Translations under genes and position numbers: made by a program
Assembly (NCBI GenBank): GCA_030538475.1
Contig: JAUNTX010000002.1
Span: 124,001 to 188,000 of the forward strand
Source of the DNA: Dermabacter sp.
Lineage (GTDB): Bacteria; Actinomycetota; Actinomycetes; Actinomycetales; Dermabacteraceae
Length of the DNA stretch: 64,000 bases
Direction: 5' to 3'
Notes under the pieces: generated by a model
The model's database searches: none
Seen by the model: only the letters and a program-made list of their open reading frames with translations
Told to the model about the DNA's origin: nothing
Shown: piece by piece, positions 52,761-61,036 of the stretch
Layout of the letters: every line of letters starts with the position of its first letter
How positions within the stretch are numbered: the first letter of the stretch is position 1

Positions 52761-52872
52761 GCAGCGCGCATTAACCTGTGGGGGCTGTTTGATGATCCCC
52801 GGGTAAACAGCGTGCAACGAAGCCGCGTACGCTGGTCTCACTCCCCGTTCCGGCACGCTTCCACGGAGAATC

Positions 52873-53073
52873 ATGGACCTCGCTATCGCCCTCGGCCTCG
52901 CCTTCATGGTGCTGTTCCTTGGCCTCATGGTGTGGCTGTTTCGGGCGCTCAGGCGCTGGGAGCGGCCGGAGGCGCACGCGGACAGCGAGGAATCGGGGCC
53001 CCTGTTGCCCGTCGGCCATCCCGCGAGCGCGCGAGCTGAACCCACCACCCCCAACGATTCGAGCCAGCCATGA
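52873..53073 (+). CDS. Small single-pass membrane protein
   Basis: 66 residues: an N-terminal helix (LAIALGLAFMVLFLGLMVWLF), a basic ARRWERP-like stop-transfer and a Glu/Ser/Pro-rich cytoplasmic tail. CGGAG lies before the ATG. It overlaps the DoxX-like gene by 4 bp, so it is co-expressed with it. Function unknown. Confidence 0.68.
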   Translation: MDLAIALGLAFMVLFLGLMVWLFRALRRWERPEAHADSEESGPLLPVGHPASARAEPTTPNDSSQP

Positions 53074-53495
53074 GCATCCGCACCCTCACCCAGCACGCCA
53101 CCCGCCTCACCCTCGGGGCCTTCATGAGCTTCGCGGGTATCGCGCACCTGACGTTCGCGCGCGACGAGTTCCAGGCACAGGTGCCGGACTGGGTGCCCGG
53201 CTCCACCGACGCCGTGGTCGTGGCCTCCGGCGTGGTCGAGGTGGGCTTTGGCGCGGCGCTGCTCGCGGTGCCGAAGTATCGCCGCCCCGTCGGCATCGCG
53301 CTGGCCCTGTTCTATCTCGCGATCTTCCCTGGCAATATCGCCCAGTTCACGGAGCAGCGCGACGCGTTCGGGCTCGATACCGACACGAAGCGCTTCGCGC
53401 GTCTGTTCTTCCAGCCGGTGCTGATCGCCGCGGCCCTGTGGGCGGGCGGCATCCCGCGCGGCCCCTCAAAGAAGCAGCGCCGCCTAGAGAAGTGA
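53070..53495 (+). CDS. DoxX-like membrane protein
   Basis: A 141-residue protein with four helices. The pattern LGAFMSFAGIAHLTFARDEF, GVVEVGFGAALLAV and IALALFYLAIFPGNIAQF is that of DoxX/DUF4267-type proteins, some of which belong to redox complexes with thiol-stress roles. ATGA overlap with the small membrane protein. The end overlaps the converging amidotransferase by 12 bp. Confidence 0.82.
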   Translation: MSIRTLTQHATRLTLGAFMSFAGIAHLTFARDEFQAQVPDWVPGSTDAVVVASGVVEVGFGAALLAVPKYRRPVGIALALFYLAIFPGNIAQFTEQRDAFGLDTDTKRFARLFFQPVLIAAALWAGGIPRGPSKKQRRLEK

Positions 53496-54338
53496 CGGCG
53501 TGAGGGGCGCATGCCGCTCCACGGCGAGGCTTCCCGCCTCCACCGTGAGCGCCTCGCCCTGGTGGAGGTCCGCATAGGCGCTCTGGTCCCAGCCCTGGGA
53601 GGCCACGAGCACGCGCGGCGTGGGCGCGGCGGAGGCGTCAAGGTAGCGCAGCTGGTAGGTGTCCGGCGCCTTGTACTTCCCCTTCTTCGCTTCGTCCCAC
53701 TGCTGGTAGGCCACAAGGCCGCGCCCGGTGAGCAGGAGCGCGTTGAGCGCTTCCGGCTCCTCGTGGGCGTGGCGGCGCACCAGGTCGGTGGTCTCCGCCG
53801 CGGCCCGCTGCACCGCGAGCGCCCAGCCCGCAAGTGGGGAATCGGCCGTGAGTCCGGCCTCGTGGGCGTAGGCGGTCACGAGCGCCAGGTACAGCTCCGA
53901 GTCGGTGCCGCCGCCGGGCGCTCGGCCGCCACGCGGGAGCGCCGCATCAAGGAACGCGGAGCGCACCGCGGGGGTCAGGGGGAACTGGCCGTGATGGCTG
54001 AACGCCGCCACGGGCTGGCCGGGCTCGGCGTCCTGGCCTTCGCCGTCAAGGACGAACGGGTGGGTGTTGCCGAGGCTCAGCTCGGTGCCCTCGCTCGCGC
54101 GGCGCACGTGCAGGAGCGCGCGGTCGCCGCTCGCCTCATCGAGCGCTGACTCGAAGGCCGGATCCCCGAGCGCCCGCGCGGTGGATTTCTGCACGGTCAG
54201 CGTCGGCCCCTGGCCCACCGCGACGCCCCAGCCGTCCCGGTGCGTCTCGGACAGCGCGGTGAAGGCGGCGCGTTCGGGCGCGATGAGCTGCGGCAGCGGG
54301 GCCGGGGTGGTGGTGAGGACGGCGAGCATGCGGCACAT
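53484..54338 (-). CDS. Class II glutamine amidotransferase
   Basis: A 284-residue Ntn-hydrolase domain beginning MCRMLAV, so Cys2 is the nucleophile after Met removal. HRDGWGVAV, LLHVRRASEG and NTHPFVLDG, then FSHHGQF and GTDSELYL, are the glutaminase pocket residues of the YafJ/EgtC-like group. There is no attached synthetase domain. A role such as ergothioneine-type gamma-glutamyl hydrolysis is possible, but no egt genes are nearby. AAAGG precedes the ATG. Confidence 0.88.
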   Translation of the reverse strand: MCRMLAVLTTTPAPLPQLIAPERAAFTALSETHRDGWGVAVGQGPTLTVQKSTARALGDPAFESALDEASGDRALLHVRRASEGTELSLGNTHPFVLDGEGQDAEPGQPVAAFSHHGQFPLTPAVRSAFLDAALPRGGRAPGGGTDSELYLALVTAYAHEAGLTADSPLAGWALAVQRAAAETTDLVRRHAHEEPEALNALLLTGRGLVAYQQWDEAKKGKYKAPDTYQLRYLDASAAPTPRVLVASQGWDQSAYADLHQGEALTVEAGSLAVERHAPLTPSLL

Positions 54339-54388
54339 GGCGAGCCTTTCTGGCGGCGGTTGCGGGGCGCGGGGTCTCGGGTGGGTTC

Positions 54389-55285
54389 TCAGGCGCCCGA
54401 GGTGGGGTGCTGGCCCGGCCGGAGGCGGGAGCGTGAGGTCCGACGGTACTCCTGCACGGCTGAGACAATCGTCCACACGGCAAGCACCACGCCCACCGCG
54501 AGCACGAGGCCGGAGATGGCGGGGCCACCGAAGCGTTCGGCCTGGACGTTGATGGCCACCATCACCACGAGCAGGACCGCGACGGCGGCGCGGTAGTACA
54601 CCATGCGGCGCGCGGGCAGAGTGGGCGTGCGCGGCAGCGAGCGGGCATACCGCGCGGGGTCGCCGAACTCGTCCTGCAGGCGCGCCCCGGCATCGGTGGC
54701 GTGGGCCTCGGCCTCGTCCGCGAGGCGCTGGATCTCCCTCTCGGTGTGCACGCCTCGCACTCGGGCGGCGCTCACGAACTTCTCGCGCCACTCGGCGTTA
54801 TTGAGCAGGTCGGTGGCCGGGGGGAACGGGAGTTCGGGGGGCTGCGGGGCGGGCCAGAGCCGCGACACGAGCCACGCGAGGCCCGCGAAGAGCGCGGCCA
54901 GCAGGGGCATGACGAGGATCGGGAGGACAAAGCGGGGCGTGGTGAGGATGCTGAACAGGAACGCGCCACCCACTGCGACGGCGGCAACGATGAGGCCCGC
55001 GGCCACCACCGCCCAGGTGTGCGGGGCGCGGCGCCGGAAGGCGTCGTAGATCGCCATGGCGACGATCACCCCGACCGCGATAATGAAGGGGCCGGCAAGG
55101 CTCGCGGGGGTGAACTCGGGGGCCCAGCCGCTGGAGACGAGGTACACGAGCCCAAAGAGGAGGCAGAGCACGGCGGCAGTGGCGGGGATCGCGATGGCGG
55201 CGAGCCGCGGGGTCCACTCGAGGTCGTCGTTTGCGGGGCGCCGACCGGCGGCGGGGCCGACGGGTCCGGTGGGGGTGGGGGTCAT
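54389..55285 (-). CDS. HAAS-domain membrane protein paired with PadR
   Basis: 298 residues. Four N-terminal helices (about 25-145) are followed by a soluble helical segment (EWREKFVSAARVRG, REIQRLADEAEAHA, LQDEFGDPARYARSLP) that matches HAAS signalling domains, and two C-terminal helices. HAAS proteins are usually encoded beside PadR regulators, as here, with a 4-bp overlap. The target process is unknown. Confidence 0.8.
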   Translation of the reverse strand: MTPTPTGPVGPAAGRRPANDDLEWTPRLAAIAIPATAAVLCLLFGLVYLVSSGWAPEFTPASLAGPFIIAVGVIVAMAIYDAFRRRAPHTWAVVAAGLIVAAVAVGGAFLFSILTTPRFVLPILVMPLLAALFAGLAWLVSRLWPAPQPPELPFPPATDLLNNAEWREKFVSAARVRGVHTEREIQRLADEAEAHATDAGARLQDEFGDPARYARSLPRTPTLPARRMVYYRAAVAVLLVVMVAINVQAERFGGPAISGLVLAVGVVLAVWTIVSAVQEYRRTSRSRLRPGQHPTSGA

Positions 55286-55677
55286 GAGGCAGCTCCCTCG
55301 ATTCGGTCGGAGGCGGTGTGCTCGGAGACGGTGTGGTCGGAGGCGGGCTCGGCTGGGCTGTCGCCAAGCGCGCGCTCGAGGGCGGCGAGGGCACGCTGAT
55401 CGTCGGCGAGGGCGCCGCTGCCCGCCGGGGTGATCGTGTAGTCCTTACGTCCGGGGCCGGAGGCGCCCTCGACCCAGCGGGTCGTGACGAGGCCCGCATC
55501 CTCAAGCTTGCTGAGGGCCGGGTAGAGGGAGCCGCCGCGCGGGACGCCGAAGCCGCGGGCGCCGAGGGCTTGGGCGATGGCGTAGCCGTGGAGCGGGCCG
55601 TCCTTGAGGCACGCGAGGATCGCGGTGGGCAGGACGGCGCGGATCCAGGCGGCGGGAAACGCGGGGGCATCACTCAT
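55282..55677 (-). CDS. PadR family transcriptional regulator
   Basis: A 131-residue winged helix protein: AILACLKDGPLHGYAIAQAL, LYPALSKLEDAGLVTTRWVEGASG and KDYTITPAG are the PadR core. The C-terminus is short with one dimer helix (subfamily 2 type). The promoter carries a canonical PadR operator over its -10, so it should repress itself and the HAAS gene. Confidence 0.92.
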   Translation of the reverse strand: MSDAPAFPAAWIRAVLPTAILACLKDGPLHGYAIAQALGARGFGVPRGGSLYPALSKLEDAGLVTTRWVEGASGPGRKDYTITPAGSGALADDQRALAALERALGDSPAEPASDHTVSEHTASDRIEGAAS

Positions 55678-55713
55678 GTACCTAAGTACATATCGTACCT
55701 AGATAGATGTCAA
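55676..55713 (-). promoter_or_regulatory. PadR promoter with ATGT-N8-ACAT operator
   Basis: On the minus strand TTGACA (55708-55713), a 17-nt spacer and TGTACT (55685-55690) lie 7 nt from the ATG. The perfect inverted repeat ATGTAC-CTAA-GTACAT (55676-55691) fits the PadR consensus ATGT-N8-ACAT and covers the -10 and the start codon. Confidence 0.75.
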
Positions 55714-57270
55714 GGCCGGGCGGGCATGGCGCAGCACGAGCGCGGCCGCCACGAGCGCGCCGAGCGTCACGGCCAGCCCGAGCAGGGAACTGCCCACGAG
55801 CGCGAACGCCACGTATCCGAGCAGCGCGCACCCGGCACCGAGCAGCGCGTACGGCAACTGGGTGGTCACGTGCGTGGTCACCGAGCAGGCCGCGCCGGTG
55901 CTCGAGAGGATCGTGGTGTCGGAGATCGGCGAGCAGTGGTCGCCGAGCACGGCCCCGGCGAGCACCGCGCCGAAGGCCGCGATGAGCAGTTCGCCGCTGC
56001 CCGGGACCGCGTTCATGATGTCGCCCGCGAGCGGGAGCAGGATCCCAAACGAGCCCCACGAGGTGCCCGTGGAAAACGCCATCGCGGCGGCGATGAGGAA
56101 CATGAGGGGAATGAGCCACGCGGGCGGCACGGACGCCGACTGCACGAGCGAGGCCAGGTATGTGCCCGTGCCAAGATCCACGATGACCGCGCCGAGCATC
56201 CAGGCGAGCAGCAGGATGAGGATCGCGGGCAGCATCGAACGGGCGCCGTCGAGCGCCCCGCGCAGCCGGATCGCCCCGGTGAACTCGGGATTTCTCCACG
56301 TGTAACGCACGCAGTAGTACGCGGCCGCCACGAGGCCCGCGAGGCCGCCCACATTGAGGGAGAGGGCCACGTTCGCCTCCGCCATCGCCACGACCGGATC
56401 GGCGGTCCCGGCCGCGAACATGCCCGTGACGAGCATCCCGCCGATCACCCCCACCACGAGCAGCGCGAACGGCACGATGAGGGCCCGCATGGCGCCCGGC
56501 TCGTGCGTCGGCAGGGAATCCGTGAGCTGACCCGGCGGCGTATCGCCCGGGGCGTGCAGGCCCCCCTTGTTCACGGCCCGGGCCTCCTCGCGCCGCATGG
56601 GCCCGAAATCGAGCCGCCACCAGATGCTCAGCCACAGCAGCGCGATGGCGGCAATCGCGTAGTAGTTCATGAGCGCCGCCCACATGAACGCCCCCACCTC
56701 GCTCATCCCGAGCGTGGAGGCGGCGAGGATCGGGGCCATGATGCCGATGATCGAGGCGCCCCAGCTCGAGAACGGGGCCAGCACCACGACCGGCGCCGAA
56801 CTCGAATCGATGAGGTAGGCGAGCTTCGCGCGGGACACCCGGAGCCGATCCGTGATGGGCCGCGCCACCTGCCCCACCGCGAGGGCGTTGAAGTAGTCGT
56901 CCACGAAAATGATCATGCCGAGCACGCCCGTGAGGGCCTGCGAACCACGCCGGGTGTGAATGCGCCTGCTGGCCCACGCGGAGAACGCCGACGTGCCACC
57001 CGCCATGAGCACGAGCGCCGTCACCATCCCCAGTTCCAGCAGGAACGTGAGGATGAGGATCGTGGACCAGTTCACGCCGTCGTCCCACACGAGCCCGAGC
57101 GCCGCCTGGCCCACCTCGCGCACCGCGCCGAGCGGGGAAAAGTCCGCGATGAGCAGGGCGCTCGCCACGATCCCGACCGCGAGGGAGGTGAGCACCCGCT
57201 TCGTGGCGATGACGAGCACGATGGCCAGCAGCGGCGGAACGAGCGTGAGGATAGGTAGGGAGGAAACCAC
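55699..57270 (-). CDS. NhaC family Na+/H+ antiporter
   Basis: A 523-residue ion transporter with about eleven helices. GMIIFVDDYFNALAVGQVARPI, APFSSWGASIIG, FSTGTSWGSFGILLPLAGDI and GDHCSPISDTTILSSTGA are the NhaC/MleN landmarks (two homologous halves). It exchanges sodium, or an amine/organic acid in some members, for protons. GTG at 57270 has CGGAG upstream. The longer frame is not conserved. The 3' end contains the PadR -35. Confidence 0.9.
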   Translation of the reverse strand: MVSSLPILTLVPPLLAIVLVIATKRVLTSLAVGIVASALLIADFSPLGAVREVGQAALGLVWDDGVNWSTILILTFLLELGMVTALVLMAGGTSAFSAWASRRIHTRRGSQALTGVLGMIIFVDDYFNALAVGQVARPITDRLRVSRAKLAYLIDSSSAPVVVLAPFSSWGASIIGIMAPILAASTLGMSEVGAFMWAALMNYYAIAAIALLWLSIWWRLDFGPMRREEARAVNKGGLHAPGDTPPGQLTDSLPTHEPGAMRALIVPFALLVVGVIGGMLVTGMFAAGTADPVVAMAEANVALSLNVGGLAGLVAAAYYCVRYTWRNPEFTGAIRLRGALDGARSMLPAILILLLAWMLGAVIVDLGTGTYLASLVQSASVPPAWLIPLMFLIAAAMAFSTGTSWGSFGILLPLAGDIMNAVPGSGELLIAAFGAVLAGAVLGDHCSPISDTTILSSTGAACSVTTHVTTQLPYALLGAGCALLGYVAFALVGSSLLGLAVTLGALVAAALVLRHARPALTSI

Positions 57271-57319
57271 GGGAACTCCGGCGGGGGTCGGGACGGGCGA
57301 ACGGGGGCGGGGCCGACGG

Positions 57320-58135
57320 CTAAAACACGCTCGTGGCGAGCGTGACGATGCCGAGCACGAACAGGAGAGCCGCGAACAAGAACGTGAGTGTCGAGGGCTT
57401 CGCGCGGGCCGAGAGCGGCCCGCCGATGAGCCCGCCCACGGACGAGCCGAGCACGAAGAGCAGCACCACGGGCCAGTCGATGTGCGTGGGCGTACCGATG
57501 CGGGCGAGCAGGGCGGCAAGAGCGGTCATGATCATGACGAGCAGGCTCGTGCCTGCCGCCTTGCGGATCGGCAGGCCGAGCGCGATCACGAGCATGGGGA
57601 CGGCGAGGAAGCCTCCGCCCACGCCGAAGAACCCAGTGAGCGTCCCGGTCGCGGTGGCCGCGAGGATGAGCGGCAGCAGGGAGCGCACGCGCGAGCGCGC
57701 GGGGCTCGCGGTACTCGCGGGCCGGGCCGTGGCCATCGGGTCGTCCACGACGGGGTGCGGGCGCTCCGCCCGCAGGGTTGTGCGGCCGCGGCGCGCCATC
57801 ATGACGCCGACCGACAGGAGCAGCACGGCGAACAGCACCATGAGCAGGTGCGAGGGCACGAACAGGGACAGGCGCGAGGCAATCGCGGAGCTCACGAGCG
57901 CGAAGGCGGCGAAGACGAACCCTTCGCGCCAGGCCACGTTGCCGTTCTTCGCGGGGTGGCGTAGCGAGACGAGGGCGGTCACGGCGACGATCACGAGGGA
58001 GGCGGCGGTGGCGTCGTGCGGCTCCATGCCGATGAGGTACACGAGCACGGGAACGCTGAGGATCCCTCCGCCCGCCCCGAGCGCGCCGACGACGATGCCG
58101 ATCCCCACGCCGATCACGAGGGCCAGTGCAATCAT
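57320..58135 (-). CDS. TauE/SafE family anion permease
   Basis: A 271-residue protein with eight helices in two repeats: VVGALGAGGGILSVPVLVYL and LTGFFGVGGGFLAVPMLVIAL are the duplicated TauE/SafE motifs. Relatives export or import sulfite, sulfoacetate or related anions. An in-frame GTG at 58141 is an alternative start. It ends 49 bp before the NhaC start, so the two may be co-transcribed. Confidence 0.9.
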   Translation of the reverse strand: MIALALVIGVGIGIVVGALGAGGGILSVPVLVYLIGMEPHDATAASLVIVAVTALVSLRHPAKNGNVAWREGFVFAAFALVSSAIASRLSLFVPSHLLMVLFAVLLLSVGVMMARRGRTTLRAERPHPVVDDPMATARPASTASPARSRVRSLLPLILAATATGTLTGFFGVGGGFLAVPMLVIALGLPIRKAAGTSLLVMIMTALAALLARIGTPTHIDWPVVLLFVLGSSVGGLIGGPLSARAKPSTLTFLFAALLFVLGIVTLATSVF

Positions 58136-58246
58136 CTCCACGGTCGGTTCATCTCCCTGGTCACGGGCGCCACCCGGGCCGGGCCGCGCATCATCCCATC
58201 CTGCCACCGCGTCGGCCCGACACTGTCACGAAGGGTGCAGGCGTGA

Positions 58247-58264
58247 CTCCTAGGGTGCTAGGAG
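58247..58264 (+). promoter_or_regulatory. Inverted repeat upstream of the NAD-binding protein gene
   Basis: Perfect 7-bp arms CTCCTAG and CTAGGAG with a GGTG loop lie 38 bp before the ATG at 58302. TAGGGT inside it (58251-58256) could be a -10, which would make the repeat an operator. Confidence 0.4.
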
Positions 58265-58301
58265 AACACTCTGACAGCACACACGGATTAGGGAGAAGCA
58301 C

Positions 58302-58961
58302 ATGAAGATCGCACTCATTGGCGGCCACGGAAAGGTGGCGCTGCTCGCCTCGCCGCTGCTCATCGAGGCCGGGCACACGGTCACCTCGTTCATCCGCAAT
58401 CCCGACCACGCGGCGGAGGTCGCGGCCACGGGCGCCACCCCCGAGGTCATCGACATCGAACGCCTGGACCTCGAGGGCTGGAACGAAGCGCTCGCGGGCG
58501 GGTTCGACGCGGTGGTGTGGTCGGCCGGCGCGGGCGGGGGGAGCCGTGAGCGCACCTGGGCGGTGGACTTCACGGCGGCGAAGAACTCGATGATCGCGGC
58601 GCTGAAGGCCGGGATCGAGCGCTACGTCATGGTCAGCTACTCGCACGCGAGCCTCACCCACACGATCCCCACCTCGAACGGGTTCTGGGACTACGCGGAA
58701 GCGAAGGCGGAGGCCGACGTGTTCTTGCGCGGCAGCGGCCTGCGGTACACGATCCTCGGGCCCTCCACGCTCACGCTCGAGGAGCCCACGCTGCGGGTGA
58801 GCCGGGTGCCGAACGAGGACCTTCCGGCCGAGGTTCCGCCGACCTCCCGCGCGAACGTGGCCCACATGATCGTCGAGGCGCTCGAGGACCCCGCGGCAAT
58901 CGATGTCACGTATCGGTTCACCGACGGGGACACGCCGATCGCGCGCGCTTTTGAGAGCTGA
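58302..58961 (+). CDS. NAD(P)H-binding SDR (YwnB/BVR-B-like)
   Basis: A 219-residue atypical short-chain dehydrogenase: IALIGGHGKVALLASPLL binds the dinucleotide, and AVVWSAGAGGG and YVMVSYSHAS mark the core. The usual Tyr-x-x-x-Lys is replaced by YAEAKAEAD (Tyr, Lys), as in NAD(P)H-binding PF13460 proteins. Substrate unknown. GGGAGA precedes the ATG. It stands alone. Confidence 0.9.
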   Translation: MKIALIGGHGKVALLASPLLIEAGHTVTSFIRNPDHAAEVAATGATPEVIDIERLDLEGWNEALAGGFDAVVWSAGAGGGSRERTWAVDFTAAKNSMIAALKAGIERYVMVSYSHASLTHTIPTSNGFWDYAEAKAEADVFLRGSGLRYTILGPSTLTLEEPTLRVSRVPNEDLPAEVPPTSRANVAHMIVEALEDPAAIDVTYRFTDGDTPIARAFES

Positions 58962-59021
58962 GGCCGCTCGCGCGGGTGGCGTGAATGGCACGGCGCCACC
59001 CCTGGGATGACAGTGTTGCGT

Positions 59022-59041
59022 TTTAATGATAGTCATTATCA
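59022..59041 (+). promoter_or_regulatory. Fur/Zur-type box upstream of the metal-uptake operon
   Basis: TAATGATAGTCATTA (59024-59038; arms TAATGA/TCATTA) can also be read as TGATA-N5-TATCA (59027-59041). It matches 16 of 19 positions of the classical GATAATGAT-AATCATTATC Fur box. It lies about 70 bp before the first gene. Zur is the likely regulator because the operon encodes a ZnuA-like transporter. Confidence 0.7.
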
Positions 59042-59107
59042 GTAGCGCGGAGGAGGCACCCTCCCCGTTGCGACTCGCGACACTGCCATCCCTAGAAAGG
59101 CCCGTCC

Positions 59108-61036
59108 GTGACCCCCAGTCAGTCACCACCCGCCCCGGACTCCCCGGCCCCCCTCCTCACCAAGCGGCCGCTACCGCGGCTCGTGCGCCTCGCGTTCGCC
59201 GCGGCCACGACCCTCACCCTGGCCCTCGCGCCCCTCACCGGGGCGCACGCGGCTGATCGCCTCGTCATCTCCGAAGGCCACGTGGACATGTTCAACGTGC
59301 ACCTGAGCGACGGCGACCTCGCGCTCAACCTCAAGGAAGACGTCACCGGCTCCCACGTGCACCGCGCCCCGGAGAGCGTCGAGCTTCACGTGAAGTCCGC
59401 CGCCCTCACCACCATTCCGGACGGCGTGCCCGGCGCTGGCAGCTCCTACCACCTGCCGCTCACCCAGAACCACGCCCTGCTGTGGCCGGGGTGGGACACG
59501 ATGGCCACGCAGGCCGCGGGCGTTGACCCGAGCATTCGCCTCAACTTCACGAAGGTGGAGGGCCCCGGCTCGATCCACCTCTTCAGCTTCAGCGCGTTCG
59601 GCGGCCTGAAGCCCCTCCTCGAGGGCGGCGCCACCGAACTCGCCTCGGGAGCAGCGCTCACCCAGGCGTTTCCCGCCCACACCCACGCGGACTGGATCTT
59701 CACCGCCCCGGGCGTCTACACCGTGACCGCCCACGCCACCGGCACCATCAACGGCGAGGCCGCCCGCTCAAACGCGGCCACCTACACGATCACGGTCGGC
59801 GATGAGTTCCGCGGCGCGACGAACGCGCCCGTCGAGCCCGAGCCGGTCGATCCTGAACCGACAGAACCCGCGCCGACGGACCCCGCGCCGACAGAGCCAG
59901 CACCGACGGAACCGGCTCCCACCCCGACGGAGCCCGTCGACCCAGAGCCGACCGAGCCCGCACCAAGCGAGCCCGCCCCGAGCGCCCCTGCCCCCACGGA
60001 ACCGGCGCCGTCGGCCCCCGCTCCCGAAGCTCCCGCCACGGAAGCGCCCGCCGCTCCCGCACCCGCGCCCGAGGAGAAGAAGGCCCCCGTCTGCACCCCC
60101 ATCGAGGTGGTGCGCGATGCGACCGCGGCCGAGGTTCGCGCCGCGACCGGCACGGGCGGCAGCGCCCGCACCTCGGGCTCCACGGTGATCCCGGCGAACA
60201 CGCACGTGCACCCGAACTGGGTGTTCTCGAAGCCCGGCACGTACAAGGTCACGGTACGCCAGGGCGTCACCCTGAAGTCCGGCCAGAAGCTCACCGCCGA
60301 TTCCACGCTCACCTTCGCGGTGGGCAGCAGCAGCGGCGTGACCGGCGGCCACTTCGACTTCGGTGCCCGCGTCGAGGGCGGAAAGCTCGTGCCGTCGATC
60401 AAGGACGACCGCACGTCGCCCGCCACGTGGGTCTCCCCCTCCTCGCTGACGTTCGCGCTCGGCGACGCCGCGAAGGCGAAGGCCCCCGCCGGGATCGACT
60501 TCGTGGCCCCCGCGGGCGAGAGCGTGTGGATGGTGCCCGGGGCGCAGATCGCGGGCGTGCCGTGGCTCGGCGCGAACTCGATGCACCCCTCGATCATCGG
60601 CGAGACCACGGGCGAAATCTCGATGTCGCTCGTCTCAGTGCAAGGCCCCGGCAACATGGGCGTCTTCACCTCCGGCAACTTCGGTCAGGTGGTGGGCTCG
60701 CAGTGGTTCTCCGCGACCGCCAGCTCCGCCCCGACCGCAGGCCAGGTGGCGAAGGACCGCGCCTCGGCGAAGATCGGCCAGGTGTTCCGTGACGGCGAAG
60801 CCCACCGGATCGTGGACCTCGAAGGCCGCACCGAGACCGGCGAGACCTGCCAGCTGACCGCTGAGCAGATCATCGCCGCGGGCGGATCCGCCGACTACGC
60901 GAAGCAGCGCACCGGCGGCTCGGCCTCCGGCACCCTGCCGCGCACCGGTGCGGAGATCACGGGAGTTCTGGCCCTTGGGGCCGTCCTGTCCGCGGCTGGC
61001 GCCGCCCTCGTGATCGCCCGTCACCGCCACTCGTGA
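59108..61036 (+). CDS. LPxTG-anchored surface protein with choice-of-anchor M repeats
   Basis: 642 residues. A Sec signal ends near AHAAD (residue 49). A first anchored-repeat domain (VISEGHVDMFNVHL to THADWIFTAPGVYTV) spans about 50-235. Next come about 90 residues of Pro/Glu/Thr/Ala repeats (PEPTEPAPTDPAPTEP type), which probably cross the wall. A second repeat region follows (THVHPNWVFSKPGTYKV, GGHFDFGARVEGG). The C-terminus has LPRTG, a hydrophobic helix and a basic tail, so sortase attaches it to the wall. His-rich THTH-type motifs may bind metal. GTG start with AGAAAGG. Stop overlaps the next gene. Confidence 0.9.
   Translation: MTPSQSPPAPDSPAPLLTKRPLPRLVRLAFAAATTLTLALAPLTGAHAADRLVISEGHVDMFNVHLSDGDLALNLKEDVTGSHVHRAPESVELHVKSAALTTIPDGVPGAGSSYHLPLTQNHALLWPGWDTMATQAAGVDPSIRLNFTKVEGPGSIHLFSFSAFGGLKPLLEGGATELASGAALTQAFPAHTHADWIFTAPGVYTVTAHATGTINGEAARSNAATYTITVGDEFRGATNAPVEPEPVDPEPTEPAPTDPAPTEPAPTEPAPTPTEPVDPEPTEPAPSEPAPSAPAPTEPAPSAPAPEAPATEAPAAPAPAPEEKKAPVCTPIEVVRDATAAEVRAATGTGGSARTSGSTVIPANTHVHPNWVFSKPGTYKVTVRQGVTLKSGQKLTADSTLTFAVGSSSGVTGGHFDFGARVEGGKLVPSIKDDRTSPATWVSPSSLTFALGDAAKAKAPAGIDFVAPAGESVWMVPGAQIAGVPWLGANSMHPSIIGETTGEISMSLVSVQGPGNMGVFTSGNFGQVVGSQWFSATASSAPTAGQVAKDRASAKIGQVFRDGEAHRIVDLEGRTETGETCQLTAEQIIAAGGSADYAKQRTGGSASGTLPRTGAEITGVLALGAVLSAAGAALVIARHRHS

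Noticed and set aside
59812..60090. CRISPR-like or satellite DNA repeat
   Set aside because: The repetition is the Pro/Glu/Thr-rich coding sequence of the wall protein; unit lengths vary and there are no spacers.
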